From positions 1 to 61,131 of the forward strand of contig MPUH01000363.1 of assembly GCA_001970955.1 (NCBI GenBank): a DNA stretch of 61,131 nt. Reading direction: 5' to 3'. This document shows, piece after piece, positions 22,301-31,945 of the stretch. Numbering within the stretch: the first letter of the stretch is position 1; each line of letters starts with the position of its first letter. The notes beneath the pieces are model-generated. The model did not search any database, was not told the origin of the DNA, and was given only the letters and a program-made list of their open reading frames with translations. A program made the translations under genes and the position numbers. The stretch comes from Stentor coeruleus. Its lineage: Eukaryota; Ciliophora; Heterotrichea; Heterotrichida; Stentoridae.

Positions 22301-22643
22301 CTTTGTCTGATTGTTTTCTCTTAAGATCTTCAAGTAAATCTTTTATTGCACTAAACACAACTACTATAAATAAAGGAAAAAGAAGATTTGGAATTCCTTC
22401 TGATACAGATATTGAAGGGATTGATTGGAGTATTGAAACCATTAAGAAATAAATGTTCGCTAGTTTTTTGAACTGTTGGATTATACTTTTTGGGATAAAA
22501 TTAAGACATGTATATTTGCTTGTGCATATCTTATTTGAAGTAAAAGTTACTGGGAACCTTTGAGGGAAGTGTAAGTCCCGCTGTTTTGCTACTAGGGTTG
22601 TTGTCCGCCTTTCGTTTTCTCGTTCGATAAGATGTTTTCTCAT
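19338..22643 (-). CDS. P4-type ATPase, phospholipid flippase
   Basis: An 1101-residue P4-ATPase that moves aminophospholipids to the cytosolic leaflet. The N-terminus has the family's N-x-I-x-T-S-K-Y and F-I-P-K-S-I-I-Q-Q-F-K-K-L-A-N-I-Y-F segments. The actuator-domain D-G-E-T is at 175-178. The phosphorylated Asp is in D-K-T-G-T at 399-403. The nucleotide-binding K-G-A-D and the hinge G-D-G-A-N-D-V-N follow, then the C-terminal membrane block. About ten TM helices in all. Length is typical. It sits between the GYF and ChAPs-like genes, all on the minus strand with separate intergenic gaps. Confidence 0.96.
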   Translation of the reverse strand: MRKHLIERENERRTTTLVAKQRDLHFPQRFPVTFTSNKICTSKYTCLNFIPKSIIQQFKKLANIYFLMVSILQSIPSISVSEGIPNLLFPLFIVVVFSAIKDLLEDLKRKQSDKDENGCITLKRISRDWVKTTWADLQVGDFVKVRQNEYFPADLILISSSDSKGICYIETKNLDGETNLKHKIASKDTQVYFEFEARLDEFKGNIKCPDANPIIYHFEGILNMPIKSIPLEYKQFLLRGSSLKNTEWVVGLVIYTGHETKIMMNSPKSRHKYSKLDIQMNKEIIYVFILQVILCIFSAIYYTMWFSKSDDKTRVYLELKNNQSSGFVGFVYAFFTWMLLLTNFVPISLLVTLEMVRYVQAYFISNDLELYYQAHDMPAGVQSSNLNEELGQINYVFSDKTGTLTCNIMEFRKMTINGISYGTENRMSLEEKIQNIDFVDKSFSIDDKHNLDFFIHLACSHTIITQRKGDGIEYNSSSPDELSLVNAARFFGVEFIEREENIVQIKVGVKIFMVRILNVIEFTSDRKRMTVVARMNDGKIKVFCKGADSILLPRLLSSPITSATWNHLEEYAKEGLRTLVIAYKELKDSEYKSWKIQYEDALLDLEHKDERLAELEDALENQLILMGATAIEDKLQENVPDTINFLKSAGVKVWVLTGDKIETAINIGFSCGLLNDEIIRITVQSHKTLDIKNEIRRGLDTLNIENVKFALIIAGESLLKINKPDTIENFLKLATQCDVVLACRVSPQQKADIVKLIKTKVKDARTLSVGDGANDVNMICAAHVGVGIAGLEGQQAVRASDYAVAQFSYIKRLLFVHGRECYRRNAVLICFNFYKNVLITIPLFYYGFFSAFSGQELYNMWSYQFFNIFFAALPICLYAMFDREVEYEELENDPEYYRIGMESKFFSTKVFWRWVLEASVQGLGVVAVCVFAICLYTGNKYTGKMDNMWVASELIFGVIVIIVNIKVIFLSFMNFWFTTGMCCLCILSYFLFACALTEYAPILVFLDNYDSRGSTYRMSINPNTYLAGVLVITMGFIIQPIVHHIKKIFIKQKVHHKQEISEDEIRQARKTIEEFYIPHTGFAFSGEAGHVPQIMHPEIFN

Positions 22644-22998
22644 ACTGGGAAAATTATTATCAGATTATTATAGTATTATATGAGTTGCTTTTGTTTTAAG
22701 ATAATGGTTTTTTAGTTATGCGGATTATATTGGGTTGTAGGATTTTAGGTTATTTTTTATAATGATTAATTTTAGATTTTAGTGTTATGAAAACTTTTCT
22801 TCCTGATTCATGAAGATTTTTATAGTCGAAAGAAAAATTTTCTTCCTGATTCATGAAGATTTTTATAGTCGAAAAAATCATGATTTTTACTCACACACAA
22901 TTTTTCTTATATTTTTAATCTATTAACTTTATAAACTAATTCCACAAACTCTTATCATCCCAATTAGCCCTGTTATCTATAAAGTTATTTTATAATAC
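22644..22998. other. intergenic with a 43-bp repeat
   Basis: 5' flank of the flippase and 3' flank of the ChAPs-like gene. Holds the duplication at 22795-22880; otherwise AT-rich with nothing recognised. Confidence 0.5.
22795..22880. repeat. 43-bp direct tandem duplication (2 copies)
   Basis: The block ttttcttcctgattcatgaa... starts at 22795 and again at 22838 (period 43 bp), essentially identical through the shared tatagtcgaaa. It lies upstream of the flippase start. Confidence 0.85.
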
Positions 22999-25062
22999 TT
23001 AATTAACTCCATCAACTTTCCAATACTTTAACTTCTCAATCATCTTCTCCAAAGCTGGGAACCTACTAATATTTAACTCTAACGATAAAGAAACAATCTG
23101 TTTATATCCACATCCTCCACACATTTTACATAAAATCTCCTCAATCCATCCAGGTAGCCCATCAAATACAATTTTTTCCTGTTCCAACTGTTTAATAATT
23201 TCCATAATACATACCAAAACAGCTTTAGGATTTCCTCCTTTAGCATAAATTTTCATAAGCCTATACCAAGCATAAAGAGAAAACCCTTTATCAACAACAT
23301 ATCTATAAGCTCTTTCAGCTAATCGATTTTTCAATAACCTTTCAGATAAAATTCCTCTTCTAAGCCACAACCCCCCATTATAAGGTATGATTTCTATATA
23401 TTCTTTACTATTTTTTAATGCATGCACAGCTTGTATATCACTACTTTCTTTTTGCCATTCATATACAGCTTTAAGGTCACAATGAAGACAATTAAAAAGT
23501 TCACTTGTAGTTTCTGATTGGATTCTAAGCGATGGGTTCATAAAAGATAAAATATTATGACTTGTAGAATCTGATAAAAAATAGTTTCTGTATGTGAGCA
23601 TTTGAGCTGGTTGTAAACATTCATCTATATAAGGATCATATTCTGCTTGAAAATCTTGGCTTATTGTTTGGAAAATACTTCTTGTAAACCCAGATCTGGC
23701 TTCATTTGGGCCTATTGAACTTAGGTGTTGAGTATGGATTTTTTGTTCTTCGATTGTTTCATTTGTTAGTTTTGTTAGAATACCTTGTTTTATTGTTAGG
23801 ATACTTTCCCATTCGATATGTTTTTCTATTTTTACTAGAAGTTTATAGACACGAGCTTTTGTACCTTTGAGTTTAAGTCCTGGAAGCGAGTTTAGTTTTT
23901 TTAGTATGCTTTTTTCTTTAGAGGTTTGATAAGTGTCTTGGTCTTCGAATGTTTGGAAATCAAATTCTTTAGGAGTCATCCAGATATTCCCTGCTGCAGA
24001 ATAAGAGATTCGGTCTGAGATTATTATTTTATCTTCTCCAACTTCGAGGTCGTATTTTTCTTCTTCAAATGAACTATGTGGGACTGAGTTTATACATAAA
24101 ATCGCAGCTTGGTAGTCTCGGTTTTTTATATAACACAAAATAAGTAAATGCCAATAATCATACACATCCAAATTAAGTTCTATCAAATACTGACACAACC
24201 TTATCGCCTGTGTGATTTTCTGTTTTTTAAAATACGCTTTAGCAAGGTTGAAATACAAAGGAAAAGCATGCGGGGTAATTTTCAACTGATTTCTAAGCAG
24301 TCTAATAATCTCATCAAATTTACCAATCTCAATACTAGAACAACTCAAAAACGATAGCATCAAAGGGTCTTTCTCAATATATTTCTTAAAAAGCATCTGA
24401 TGAACCTTATACCTTTTCCTTTTAATCAAATATCGACTTATCGCTGGAAAAAGCAAATTAACCCCATATTTCTTAGTATCATTAATATCCCCTAAAACAA
24501 ACCCAAGTTTATTCCAAAACTTCTCAGCAATATCTAAAAAAGCTTCAATTTCATCAACACTTTGGAAAAAATTAGTAACAGCGATTGCACTACATTTTAT
24601 AGGATACAAAGCTCTAAGAACAGAACTTAAATAAGCCCCTTGCCAATGTATTTCTTCAGCTTGATGTTTATGTCCATATGAGTTTATAATATAAGCTGTA
24701 GAGTGTCCTGGGATCTGGATTTCAACACGAACATCGTATTTTGAAAACATGTCATAAATACAAAAACATCCAAATGACACTTTATCATTAGTTGATTTAT
24801 TATCAGAACTGTCGAATAAATGCTTGAAATAAGCAGCGATACTTGCCATTGATGATGTATTTACCCCGTATATATAGTGATAATAATATTTGCTGTATGG
24901 ACGACTTAAGAATTTTTTCAACCCTGATGGTTTGTATTCACGACATATACTACAGGTATCTGGTGGGCCAAGTCCAGTTACATTTGAGATTAGAGTATTT
25001 CTTGATTTTAATATGCTGTTATCTGTATCAAGTATTTCTAAGAACTTTGTAAATCCACTCAT
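22999..25062 (-). CDS. ChAPs-family-like TPR protein (exomer/BUD7-like)
   Basis: A 687-residue soluble protein. The N-terminus has G-P-P-D-T-C-S-I-C, and the first 200 residues form a mixed domain. From about 235 on there are TPR-like helical repeats (P-L-Y-F-N-L-A-K-A-Y-F-K-K-x-x-x-x-x-A-I). A central P-H-S-S-F-E-E-E-K-Y-D-L segment and a C-terminal repeat block with W-L-R-R-G-I follow. This order matches the Chs5/Arf1-binding proteins (ChAPs) that form exomer with Chs5 and help export cargo from the trans-Golgi. The assignment is by remembered motif similarity and should be tested with a profile search. Confidence 0.6.
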   Translation of the reverse strand: MSGFTKFLEILDTDNSILKSRNTLISNVTGLGPPDTCSICREYKPSGLKKFLSRPYSKYYYHYIYGVNTSSMASIAAYFKHLFDSSDNKSTNDKVSFGCFCIYDMFSKYDVRVEIQIPGHSTAYIINSYGHKHQAEEIHWQGAYLSSVLRALYPIKCSAIAVTNFFQSVDEIEAFLDIAEKFWNKLGFVLGDINDTKKYGVNLLFPAISRYLIKRKRYKVHQMLFKKYIEKDPLMLSFLSCSSIEIGKFDEIIRLLRNQLKITPHAFPLYFNLAKAYFKKQKITQAIRLCQYLIELNLDVYDYWHLLILCYIKNRDYQAAILCINSVPHSSFEEEKYDLEVGEDKIIISDRISYSAAGNIWMTPKEFDFQTFEDQDTYQTSKEKSILKKLNSLPGLKLKGTKARVYKLLVKIEKHIEWESILTIKQGILTKLTNETIEEQKIHTQHLSSIGPNEARSGFTRSIFQTISQDFQAEYDPYIDECLQPAQMLTYRNYFLSDSTSHNILSFMNPSLRIQSETTSELFNCLHCDLKAVYEWQKESSDIQAVHALKNSKEYIEIIPYNGGLWLRRGILSERLLKNRLAERAYRYVVDKGFSLYAWYRLMKIYAKGGNPKAVLVCIMEIIKQLEQEKIVFDGLPGWIEEILCKMCGGCGYKQIVSLSLELNISRFPALEKMIEKLKYWKVDGVN

Positions 25063-25573
25063 TTTAGATTTTTTTATTTTTATGTGGGAAATAGATTAAA
25101 GGTAGATGATTAGATGTTGGGAGATGTGGGAAATACATTTTTGGCTCATGGTTTTTTTGTGTTGGAGAATAATTATGGTTAGGGAAATACCATGATGGAA
25201 TTAATGTATATGATTGGGATAGTTTTTGAATATAATATTAAATTAAAATTAGGGTGTTAAAGTGTTAAATAGTTTTGTAATATTTTGAATATTGGGATTG
25301 GGATTATTTTTTGAAAAGGGTCTAAGAAATTATAAGAAAAAAACTTGTACATGATTCGTTTTAATTAAATTTTTGATAAGAACTTATGCATATTTTAGTT
25401 GAAATACTATTATAAATCTCATGACAAAAGTAAAAAATCCACAATCAAACATAAACAACTGATGATTTTATATTTACTACAAAAATCCTTATATAATAAT
25501 ATAAATCCACATATAAAATTTACATATCATTTTTCTTCTCATCCAAATCACTCCACATATACTTATATTATAA
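25063..25573. other. divergent intergenic region
   Basis: Between the starts of the ChAPs-like gene (-) and RNASEH2B (+). The left part is C-poor and the right part G-poor on +, consistent with two divergent promoters. No element recognised. Confidence 0.45.
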
Positions 25574-26323
25574 ATGCAAAATGTTTCAAAAGCTCTGTTA
25601 GTAATTCCTAACAACCTAAACTCATCCAACATCTACGAACTACCTTTTTCCTCTGGACCTAAATATTTCCTCATCAGTAACGGCCAATTCCACATTCTCC
25701 AACAAGTTTTTCTCCCTGGGAGTATCTTAATCAATAATTATCTTGCTGGAAATCCAAGATTTTATATAATAACCCCATTCGACAATTTGTTTTTATTACT
25801 GGGTGCTCTTTGTGCTAATCAAAATCGTTTTTGTGATATTGACGATATTATATCAGAAAGCGGGCTTTTAAGTATTGAAGGTTTATCATCAAAGTTCTTT
25901 GGTTTAAAAAAAATTTGCCAATTAACTTGCCACGAAAATAAAGATTTTGTTAAACTAGACCGGGAAAAACTCATGGACTGGCTTAAGGTAAAGTATCAGA
26001 ATTTGGCTAAAGAAGCTGGGACTAGAGTGGCTTGGGCTATAAAAACTTATGATGAAGGAGAAAATGCTAAAAAACTCGCCCTTGGGTTATTGTTGGAATA
26101 TGTTCATAAGGATATTATTCTTGAAATTGACTTGAAATATACTCTTGATAGCATTTTATCTGTTGGGAAGATGGAGAATAAGAGAAGGTATTTCTCGCAA
26201 GGTGAGAATGAGAAAAAAAAAGATGTTGTGAGTAGTAAAAAACCAAAGACTGAGAAAAAAAAGGAACCGACTAAATTGCAGAGAGGACAAAAAACAATCA
26301 GTTCTTTTTTCACAAAAAAGTAA
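25574..26323 (+). CDS. RNASEH2B: ribonuclease H2 subunit B with C-terminal PIP box
   Basis: A 249-residue accessory subunit of the trimeric RNase H2, which removes ribonucleotides from DNA. The N-terminal part has a beta-barrel-like region and the middle resembles the RNASEH2B helical domain (F-D-N-L-F-L-L-L-G-A-L, D-I-D-D-I-I, L-L-x-E-Y-V). The Lys-rich tail ends in Q-K-T-I-S-S-F-F-T-K-K (239-249), a canonical PCNA-interacting Q-x-x-I-x-x-F-F box, as in other RNASEH2B proteins. The start is the only ATG that gives the full N-terminal strand. This links it functionally, not physically, to MSH6 at 50282. Confidence 0.8.
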   Translation: MQNVSKALLVIPNNLNSSNIYELPFSSGPKYFLISNGQFHILQQVFLPGSILINNYLAGNPRFYIITPFDNLFLLLGALCANQNRFCDIDDIISESGLLSIEGLSSKFFGLKKICQLTCHENKDFVKLDREKLMDWLKVKYQNLAKEAGTRVAWAIKTYDEGENAKKLALGLLLEYVHKDIILEIDLKYTLDSILSVGKMENKRRYFSQGENEKKKDVVSSKKPKTEKKKEPTKLQRGQKTISSFFTKK

Positions 26324-26995
26324 TAAGTAGTTTATTGGGGTTAGGATATGATTTATAAGCTTTTGAGTTTGGCTGAAGCATTTTTTTTTTGTAGGAAATT
26401 TTATAAAAATTAGAGGATTATTAAATAAAATTATAGAAAGATTTTGTGAGATTGTATAAGATTTTATGCTTTATAGTTTTGCTGTAAAGCTCATATTTTA
26501 GCTTTATTTAATAAACTTATGTACTTAGTCAGATTTTTTAATTTTATAATGTATTTTAATAGATAATACAAAAGTATACACCCGAAATTAGAATTTAAAA
26601 AAAAGCAGAATAAAACTAAATTGGAAAAAAATTATAAACTAAATACAATAATATTAATTTACCAAAAAAATATTTCCGTATATAATCAAAACACAACCAA
26701 TTTCCATGAATATTTTCCACAATTTGCTCTACCATATTTTTTTTTTATTCTCAATTCTATTATACAAATCTAACCATGAGTCCTAAAAAATTCCCCAAAC
26801 CAAATTTCCGAGTCTAATAATTTTACCTCTTCCAAAAAGCCATACTTTTCAACATAAAATTCTTAATAAAAACTCCCATCATCACATACACTCATTATAA
26901 AAAATCACATAAAAAATCTCTGATAAATTTTACATCTAAAAAACTCAAACCCAGCATTCTATCAATAAAAATTATCCAATACTATTAGGATATAA
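26324..26995. other. intergenic, G-poor on + toward the PX gene
   Basis: Contains poly-T and poly-A runs. From about 26580 G becomes rare on +, the pattern seen upstream of other plus-strand genes here. No gene or repeat recognised. Confidence 0.5.
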
Positions 26996-27367
26996 ATGGA
27001 ACTATTTATCCCATCATCTCAACAAGTAAGAGAAGGAGGCAAATCTTATTATGTTTATAAAGTAGAAGTGCGTTTTGCAGGATGGAAAAATACTCTTGAA
27101 AAAAGATACTCGGAATTTCTAGAATTGCATAGAGTGATGAAACTTCTGAGAAGAGCTTTGCATAGTCCTTTACCTCATTTTCCTGGCCAGCATATTTGGA
27201 AACAAATTACAGGTGGACTTAGTGATGAAGATGTTGAGGAACGAAGGATTGAGCTACAAAATTATATGCAAGCACTTATTAACAGTGAGTGTGCGAAAAA
27301 CAGCACATATTTCCCGGAGTTTGTAAATTTGCCTGAAAACATTCGAGAACTCTGGAGAACTTCGTAG
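26996..27367 (+). CDS. small PX-domain protein
   Basis: A 123-residue protein consisting of little more than a PX (phox homology) domain, which binds phosphoinositides on endosomes. The core has K-R-Y-S-E-F with the conserved Arg-Tyr, the proline-rich P-L-P-H-F-P-G loop, and a basic-acidic R-R-I-E-L-Q-N-Y-M helix near residues 82-95. No BAR or other domain follows, so it would act alone or as an adaptor in sorting. Full domain length; no intron needed. Confidence 0.85.
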   Translation: MELFIPSSQQVREGGKSYYVYKVEVRFAGWKNTLEKRYSEFLELHRVMKLLRRALHSPLPHFPGQHIWKQITGGLSDEDVEERRIELQNYMQALINSECAKNSTYFPEFVNLPENIRELWRTS

Positions 27368-27733
27368 ATAGTAATAAATAAGTATTTTTATACTATACAA
27401 ATATCGATTTTTTTAATCAGAATATTTAGTTTGATTTGAGAAATTTGTGATTGTGAGAAGTAGAAAATGTTTTAGATAAGAATGATGGTTTATAGTACAA
27501 ATAACATTATTATTTTAATGCACCTTGTATGTAGTTGAGAATATAACATAATTCAATTCGAAAAAAATCTAATTTTCAATCCAATTCCACAACATCTTAA
27601 GAAAAAAAGCATACAATAACTGCATAACCATCTCTAAATCATCAAAACCATTCACATAAACCATAAAAAATCTCCCAAAATCCAAAATCATCAATCACAA
27701 AATCCCATAACAACTCTAACTTAACCTAACATC
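27368..27733. other. convergent intergenic region
   Basis: 3' flanks of the PX (+) and PDI-like (-) genes. The right half is G-poor on +. Nothing recognised. Confidence 0.5.
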
Positions 27734-29128
27734 CTATAAATCATCCTTATTCTGTACCTTCTGCGTCCTCCTATCTTTTCTCGCTTTCTTAACAAACTCA
27801 GCAATCCTCTCCCACAGTTCAAGTTCCGAAATACCCTTCTTCAATTCTTTAAATTCACTCCATTTCTTCGTTGTAGGATAATAAAACTTTAAAGTTGGAT
27901 ACAAATCAATAACATGTCCAGCAACTTCATTATCTTCGGCATTCATTTTCATAACCTTAACATTAGTTAAATTCTGAACAACAAGTTCAAGTTCTTTATC
28001 TAAATTTTTACAATGTTCACACCAAGGTGCATAAAAATGAACTAACAAATCAGAATAAATATTTTCTATAATACCCTGAAAAGTTCCTCCAGTAAGTTCT
28101 CCTTTAACAGGTGGTGTTGTTTTATAATACCTATTAGCACTTTTATTTTTATAATCCGAGATAAGTTTTAATATACTTTTGACTGAGATTTCTTTATTTT
28201 CAGGTGTATATTTGTATAAATTAACACCTTTAGAATCTATAAGCATGAGAAATGGTTGAGAACTTGCTGGAAAACCAATGATTCTTGAGAATACAATATG
28301 TGAATTGAGATCTCCAGTGACAATTCGAAAATCTTCAAGATAAGGTAAAGTTTCATTGACTATTTTGTCGTATTTTCCCATCTCGTTATCGTTTCTAAAT
28401 AGATAAACTGCAGGTAATTCACGTTCGATTACCATATCGTATGCTGCGTTTAATGGAAGTTTTTTATGAAGATCTCTACGGATGACAAAGTTGACAATTG
28501 CTTCGTATGTGAATTCTGTGAGCTCATCGATTATATTATGGTAGAAGTTAATTGCATAGAATGATTTAAATTTCAGATTAAGTTCCTCTGCAGCTTCAGG
28601 GTCTGAGCAGAAACCTATGTTTATTGGGTCAATGAATCTTAGGCTCCGGGCAATTTTCCAATTAGTTTTGGAGTCTTCTTCGTCGAATAGGATGAAGGAA
28701 ATGATTCCGTTTTTGATGAAAGTTTTAAGTTCGTCTTTTGTTACCTTTTTTAGCTTTGGGTTGATTTTGTGTTCAACGTATTTGACAATATTATTCGCTT
28801 GAATATGCTCATCATATTTTTCAGTCTTAGTTTCTGTAACATAAAGTATTGTTGGGTCGGTAAAAACTTTAAGTGCTGTTGCAACATGGATTTCTGAATA
28901 CAAGTTAACTGTTCCCATAGCGAAATTTTCCTTTTGTCCTAAAAGTTTAGCTGCCGCTTCAAATTCAAGTAGGGCTCCTACACTTGCAGAACATCTGGGG
29001 TTGTAGAAAAGAACTAAAGCTTCTTTTCCTTTTAGCTCATCCGTAAAGTTTTCATCATCTAGTGTGAGGATAAAGTCTTGAGATGAGTAGACTGTGATAA
29101 GGAAACATAATAAGATTGACCTAAACAT
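27734..29128 (-). CDS. protein disulfide isomerase-like ER protein
   Basis: 464 residues with a signal peptide (1-16). The N-terminal thioredoxin domain has N-P-R-C-S-A-S, so Cys46 is kept but the second catalytic Cys is Ser49. Two redox-inactive thioredoxin-like regions (about 125-330) follow. The C-terminal domain has the active A-P-W-C-E-H-C (Cys370/Cys373) and its cis-proline region Y-P-T-L. The tail ends K-D-D-L, close to the KDEL ER-retrieval signal. This is the a-b-b'-a' PDI layout with one inactive site. It would oxidise or isomerise disulfides of secreted proteins such as the cysteine-rich surface proteins in this window (inference). Confidence 0.85.
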   Translation of the reverse strand: MFRSILLCFLITVYSSQDFILTLDDENFTDELKGKEALVLFYNPRCSASVGALLEFEAAAKLLGQKENFAMGTVNLYSEIHVATALKVFTDPTILYVTETKTEKYDEHIQANNIVKYVEHKINPKLKKVTKDELKTFIKNGIISFILFDEEDSKTNWKIARSLRFIDPINIGFCSDPEAAEELNLKFKSFYAINFYHNIIDELTEFTYEAIVNFVIRRDLHKKLPLNAAYDMVIERELPAVYLFRNDNEMGKYDKIVNETLPYLEDFRIVTGDLNSHIVFSRIIGFPASSQPFLMLIDSKGVNLYKYTPENKEISVKSILKLISDYKNKSANRYYKTTPPVKGELTGGTFQGIIENIYSDLLVHFYAPWCEHCKNLDKELELVVQNLTNVKVMKMNAEDNEVAGHVIDLYPTLKFYYPTTKKWSEFKELKKGISELELWERIAEFVKKARKDRRTQKVQNKDDL

Positions 29129-29460
29129 ATTTATCCATTAGAAAAAATAATCCTAAATATATTAACTAGGTATTATGATTATGAATTTACGTCTTGGGTA
29201 GTGGTTTTAGGGATACTTGGTTAGTATTTTGTATAATTTTTTTACTATCATAAAAAAATAACGTGTTAGAATATTAGTTATTATAGTTTCTAATGTATTT
29301 TATTATAGATTATATATAATTTTAGGTTTATTAAGCCTAGAAAACTATTAAACTCGTATAGGTTTATATAAAAATAATCATTTGAAGCAAAAAGTATAGA
29401 AAGCATTAAAACTATTTGCCATTCACTTGTATAAAATCTTGCGTATATATTATTATACAA
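29129..29460. other. intergenic upstream of the tRNA
   Basis: 5' flank of the PDI-like gene and of tRNA-Asn. AT-rich; no further feature seen. Confidence 0.5.
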
Positions 29461-29532
29461 GCTTCCATAGCTCAGCAGGCAGAGCATTAGGCTGTTAACC
29501 TAAAGGTCAGTGGTTCAATCCCACTTGGTAGC
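29461..29532 (+). tRNA. tRNA-Asn (GTT)
   Basis: 72-nt cloverleaf. D stem GCTC/GAGC; anticodon stem TTAGG/CCTAA with loop CTGTTAA, giving anticodon GTT (Asn); T stem AGTGG/CCACT with loop TTCAATC. The acceptor GCTTCCA against TGGTAGC pairs at six of seven positions, with a T-T mismatch at pair 4-69 (29464 with 29529). Eukaryotic tRNA-Asn genes usually have A there (GGAAGC). No CCA encoded. Confidence 0.9.
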
Positions 29533-29533
29533 G

Positions 29534-29540
29534 TTTTTTT
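29534..29540 (+). terminator. Pol III T-run terminator
   Basis: Seven consecutive T begin two bases after the tRNA-Asn 3' end, the standard RNA polymerase III termination signal. Confidence 0.8.
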
Positions 29541-30275
29541 ATTATTATTTTTTTATAAATGAAAGGCTTGATACGATATGCTTATGAATTATCTCTTGAA
29601 TATATGAAGTTAATCATTAAAAATATCCCTGGCTATAAGATTTTTTTATCAGTTTTCTCATATTGATCTTTATGAAGAATTTTATTTGGAACTGAATAAT
29701 TTTTCAATTTCTCTTATTCAATTTTATATTAAAAAACACTTTAAAACTTATGAAAATTCTTTTATATATCGAATTAGTTTTTAATATCATGTTTATATGA
29801 TAGACTTGGATTTATTAGTTTTTTTTTATCTACTTTACTTTGAAATCCTAACTAAATATACATAAAAAAGCGATTTTGTTCTGAGATTGTTTTGTAATTA
29901 GCATTTTTGTATTGTATTTTAAAATCATAGTGTGATTATTTTCTTTACACTTGAATTTTACTTCAAAGATTATATCTTCAAAATACTTCCCTGCTAATTT
30001 AGGGTTACATTTAGTTTTTTGTACTATGAACTTTTTCTCCTTGGGTAAATTGAAATTGTAATCAGTATAATAAAATTTATGCTAACCATGCTTAAATTGT
30101 ATTATTTAATCCAAAATATTATAATAACACACTGTTTCATAAATTTTCAAATCAAATTTTTCGATATAAGCTATTTTCCTTCCTCTATTTTCATAACATC
30201 AACTTACCAATTAGCATTTTTATAAAAGCTTTTCTTTTGATATCCACCTCTAATTATTACTATCATTTATCTTAG
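29541..30275. other. intergenic, nothing recognised
   Basis: About 0.7 kb between tRNA-Asn and the CDPK gene. AT-rich with T-runs; the last 100 bp are G-poor on +. No frame or RNA gene supported. Confidence 0.5.
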
Positions 30276-31787
30276 ATGAATAATATGGGCTGTATAACTA
30301 TCAAAGCAAATCATGCACCAAGACAATCAATTTCCCAGCCTCAAAGGCTAAAAACTCGAGAAATCACAATCACACCTGGAACTTTTGTAAAAATCCAACA
30401 ATCTTTTCAGTACAACAACTACAAGGAACTAATGAAAATAGGTTCTGGGGCTTTTGCTGAAGTAGTCTTATGTGAGTATTTACCAACAACTGCACAAAGA
30501 GCTGTGAAAAAAGTCCACAAATCAGGTTTATCTACTCAGCAAAGAGACCCAAACTTCATGCTTAAAGAAATCCAAATACTCAAAACATTAGATCACCCTA
30601 ATATTCTCAAATGCTATGAAATTTTTGAAGATGAAAATAAATACTATGTCGCCACAGAATATTGTCCAGGAGGGGATCTTTTTGCCGAGATTCTCAAACT
30701 TAAAAAGTTCACAGAAGCTAAAGCTGCTGAAATTATGTTCCAACTACTCTCAGCTCTAACATATTGTCATGAAAAAAAAGTTATCCATCGTGATTTAAAA
30801 CCAGAAAACATACTTTTATTAGGTGAAAAAGATCATTTTACAATCAAAGTTGCTGATTTCGGAAGTTCATGTATTTTAGATAAGGAACATAGACTTAATG
30901 GGTGTTTTGGTTCTGCTTATTATATTGCCCCTGAAGTACTTACAAATAATTATAATGAAAAATGTGATATTTGGAGTTTAGGGATTATTATGTATATACT
31001 ACTTACAGGAAGACCACCTTATAGTGGAAAAGATACAGAATCAATTATTCAACAAGTTAAAGAATGTCCGCTTATTATAACCCCTTTTAAAGTACTTGGG
31101 TTGTCATCAGAATCAGTTGATCTTTTACAATTACTTTTATGTTTATCGCCTGAAAAAAGAATTTCAGCCAGAGAAGCTGTTTCTCATCCTTGGATCGCAA
31201 AACATAGAAATTCATTTGATGACAACTCAATAGAAATAGTCCTTCAAAACTTAAGAATTTTTAATTGTGAGTCCAAACTTAAAGAAGCTGTGCATATTTT
31301 TTTAGCATCTCAAGTTATTTCAAATCAAGAAATAAACAATATTCGTAAACATTTTCAGCTTCTAGACAAAGATGGAGATGGGAAAATTACTAGTGAAGAA
31401 CTTATGACTGAATATAAAAAAGTAATGAGTATAAATGAAGCTAAAGCTGTAGTCGAAGATATATTATTAAAACTAGATCAAGATCAAGATGGGAATATTG
31501 ATTATACTGAGTTTTTAATATCATGTTATGATCAACAAAAAGTTTTATCACAAGAGCATTTAGAAATCGCATTTAAAATGTTTGATACTGATGGAAGTGG
31601 GACTATAACTGTTGATGAAATACGACAGACTCTAGAAAACGGTCAATTAGCTGAAGAAGAAGCTTGGGATATGCTTTTACAAGAAGCAGATTCTAATGGT
31701 GATGGGTGTATCGACCTAAAGGAATTTATAGCATTAATGCATAATATGCAGAATATCCCAGTTCTTCATGCAGTTGAAAAAACCTAA
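30276..31787 (+). CDS. calcium-dependent protein kinase (CDPK)
   Basis: 503 residues combining a Ser/Thr kinase with a calmodulin-like domain, so Ca2+ directly activates it. The kinase (about 48-308) has G-S-G-A-F-A-E-V, the A-V-K-K lysine, H-R-D-L-K-P-E-N, D-F-G and G-S-A-Y-Y-I-A-P-E. After a junction helix, four canonical EF-hands follow, with loops D-K-D-G-D-G-K-I-T-S-E-E, D-Q-D-Q-D-G-N-I-D, D-T-D-G-S-G-T-I-T and D-S-N-G-D-G-C-I-D. Starting at the second ATG (30285) gives M-G-C-I-T-I-K, a myristoylation/palmitoylation signal common in CDPKs, so that start may be the true one. CDPKs are shared by ciliates, apicomplexans and plants. Confidence 0.95.
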   Translation: MNNMGCITIKANHAPRQSISQPQRLKTREITITPGTFVKIQQSFQYNNYKELMKIGSGAFAEVVLCEYLPTTAQRAVKKVHKSGLSTQQRDPNFMLKEIQILKTLDHPNILKCYEIFEDENKYYVATEYCPGGDLFAEILKLKKFTEAKAAEIMFQLLSALTYCHEKKVIHRDLKPENILLLGEKDHFTIKVADFGSSCILDKEHRLNGCFGSAYYIAPEVLTNNYNEKCDIWSLGIIMYILLTGRPPYSGKDTESIIQQVKECPLIITPFKVLGLSSESVDLLQLLLCLSPEKRISAREAVSHPWIAKHRNSFDDNSIEIVLQNLRIFNCESKLKEAVHIFLASQVISNQEINNIRKHFQLLDKDGDGKITSEELMTEYKKVMSINEAKAVVEDILLKLDQDQDGNIDYTEFLISCYDQQKVLSQEHLEIAFKMFDTDGSGTITVDEIRQTLENGQLAEEEAWDMLLQEADSNGDGCIDLKEFIALMHNMQNIPVLHAVEKT

Positions 31788-31945
31788 AAAATTCCTAAGG
31801 ATTATGTAAAGTAATTTATTATGTTTTTTTTAACTTATTTTTTAAAACTAACTCCAAAATCCAAAATTCTTCTTTAAACTTATATTTTCCTCATACATGA
31901 CATTTTACTTGAAAATATTCCCAAATATCATACTAATTAGTAAAT

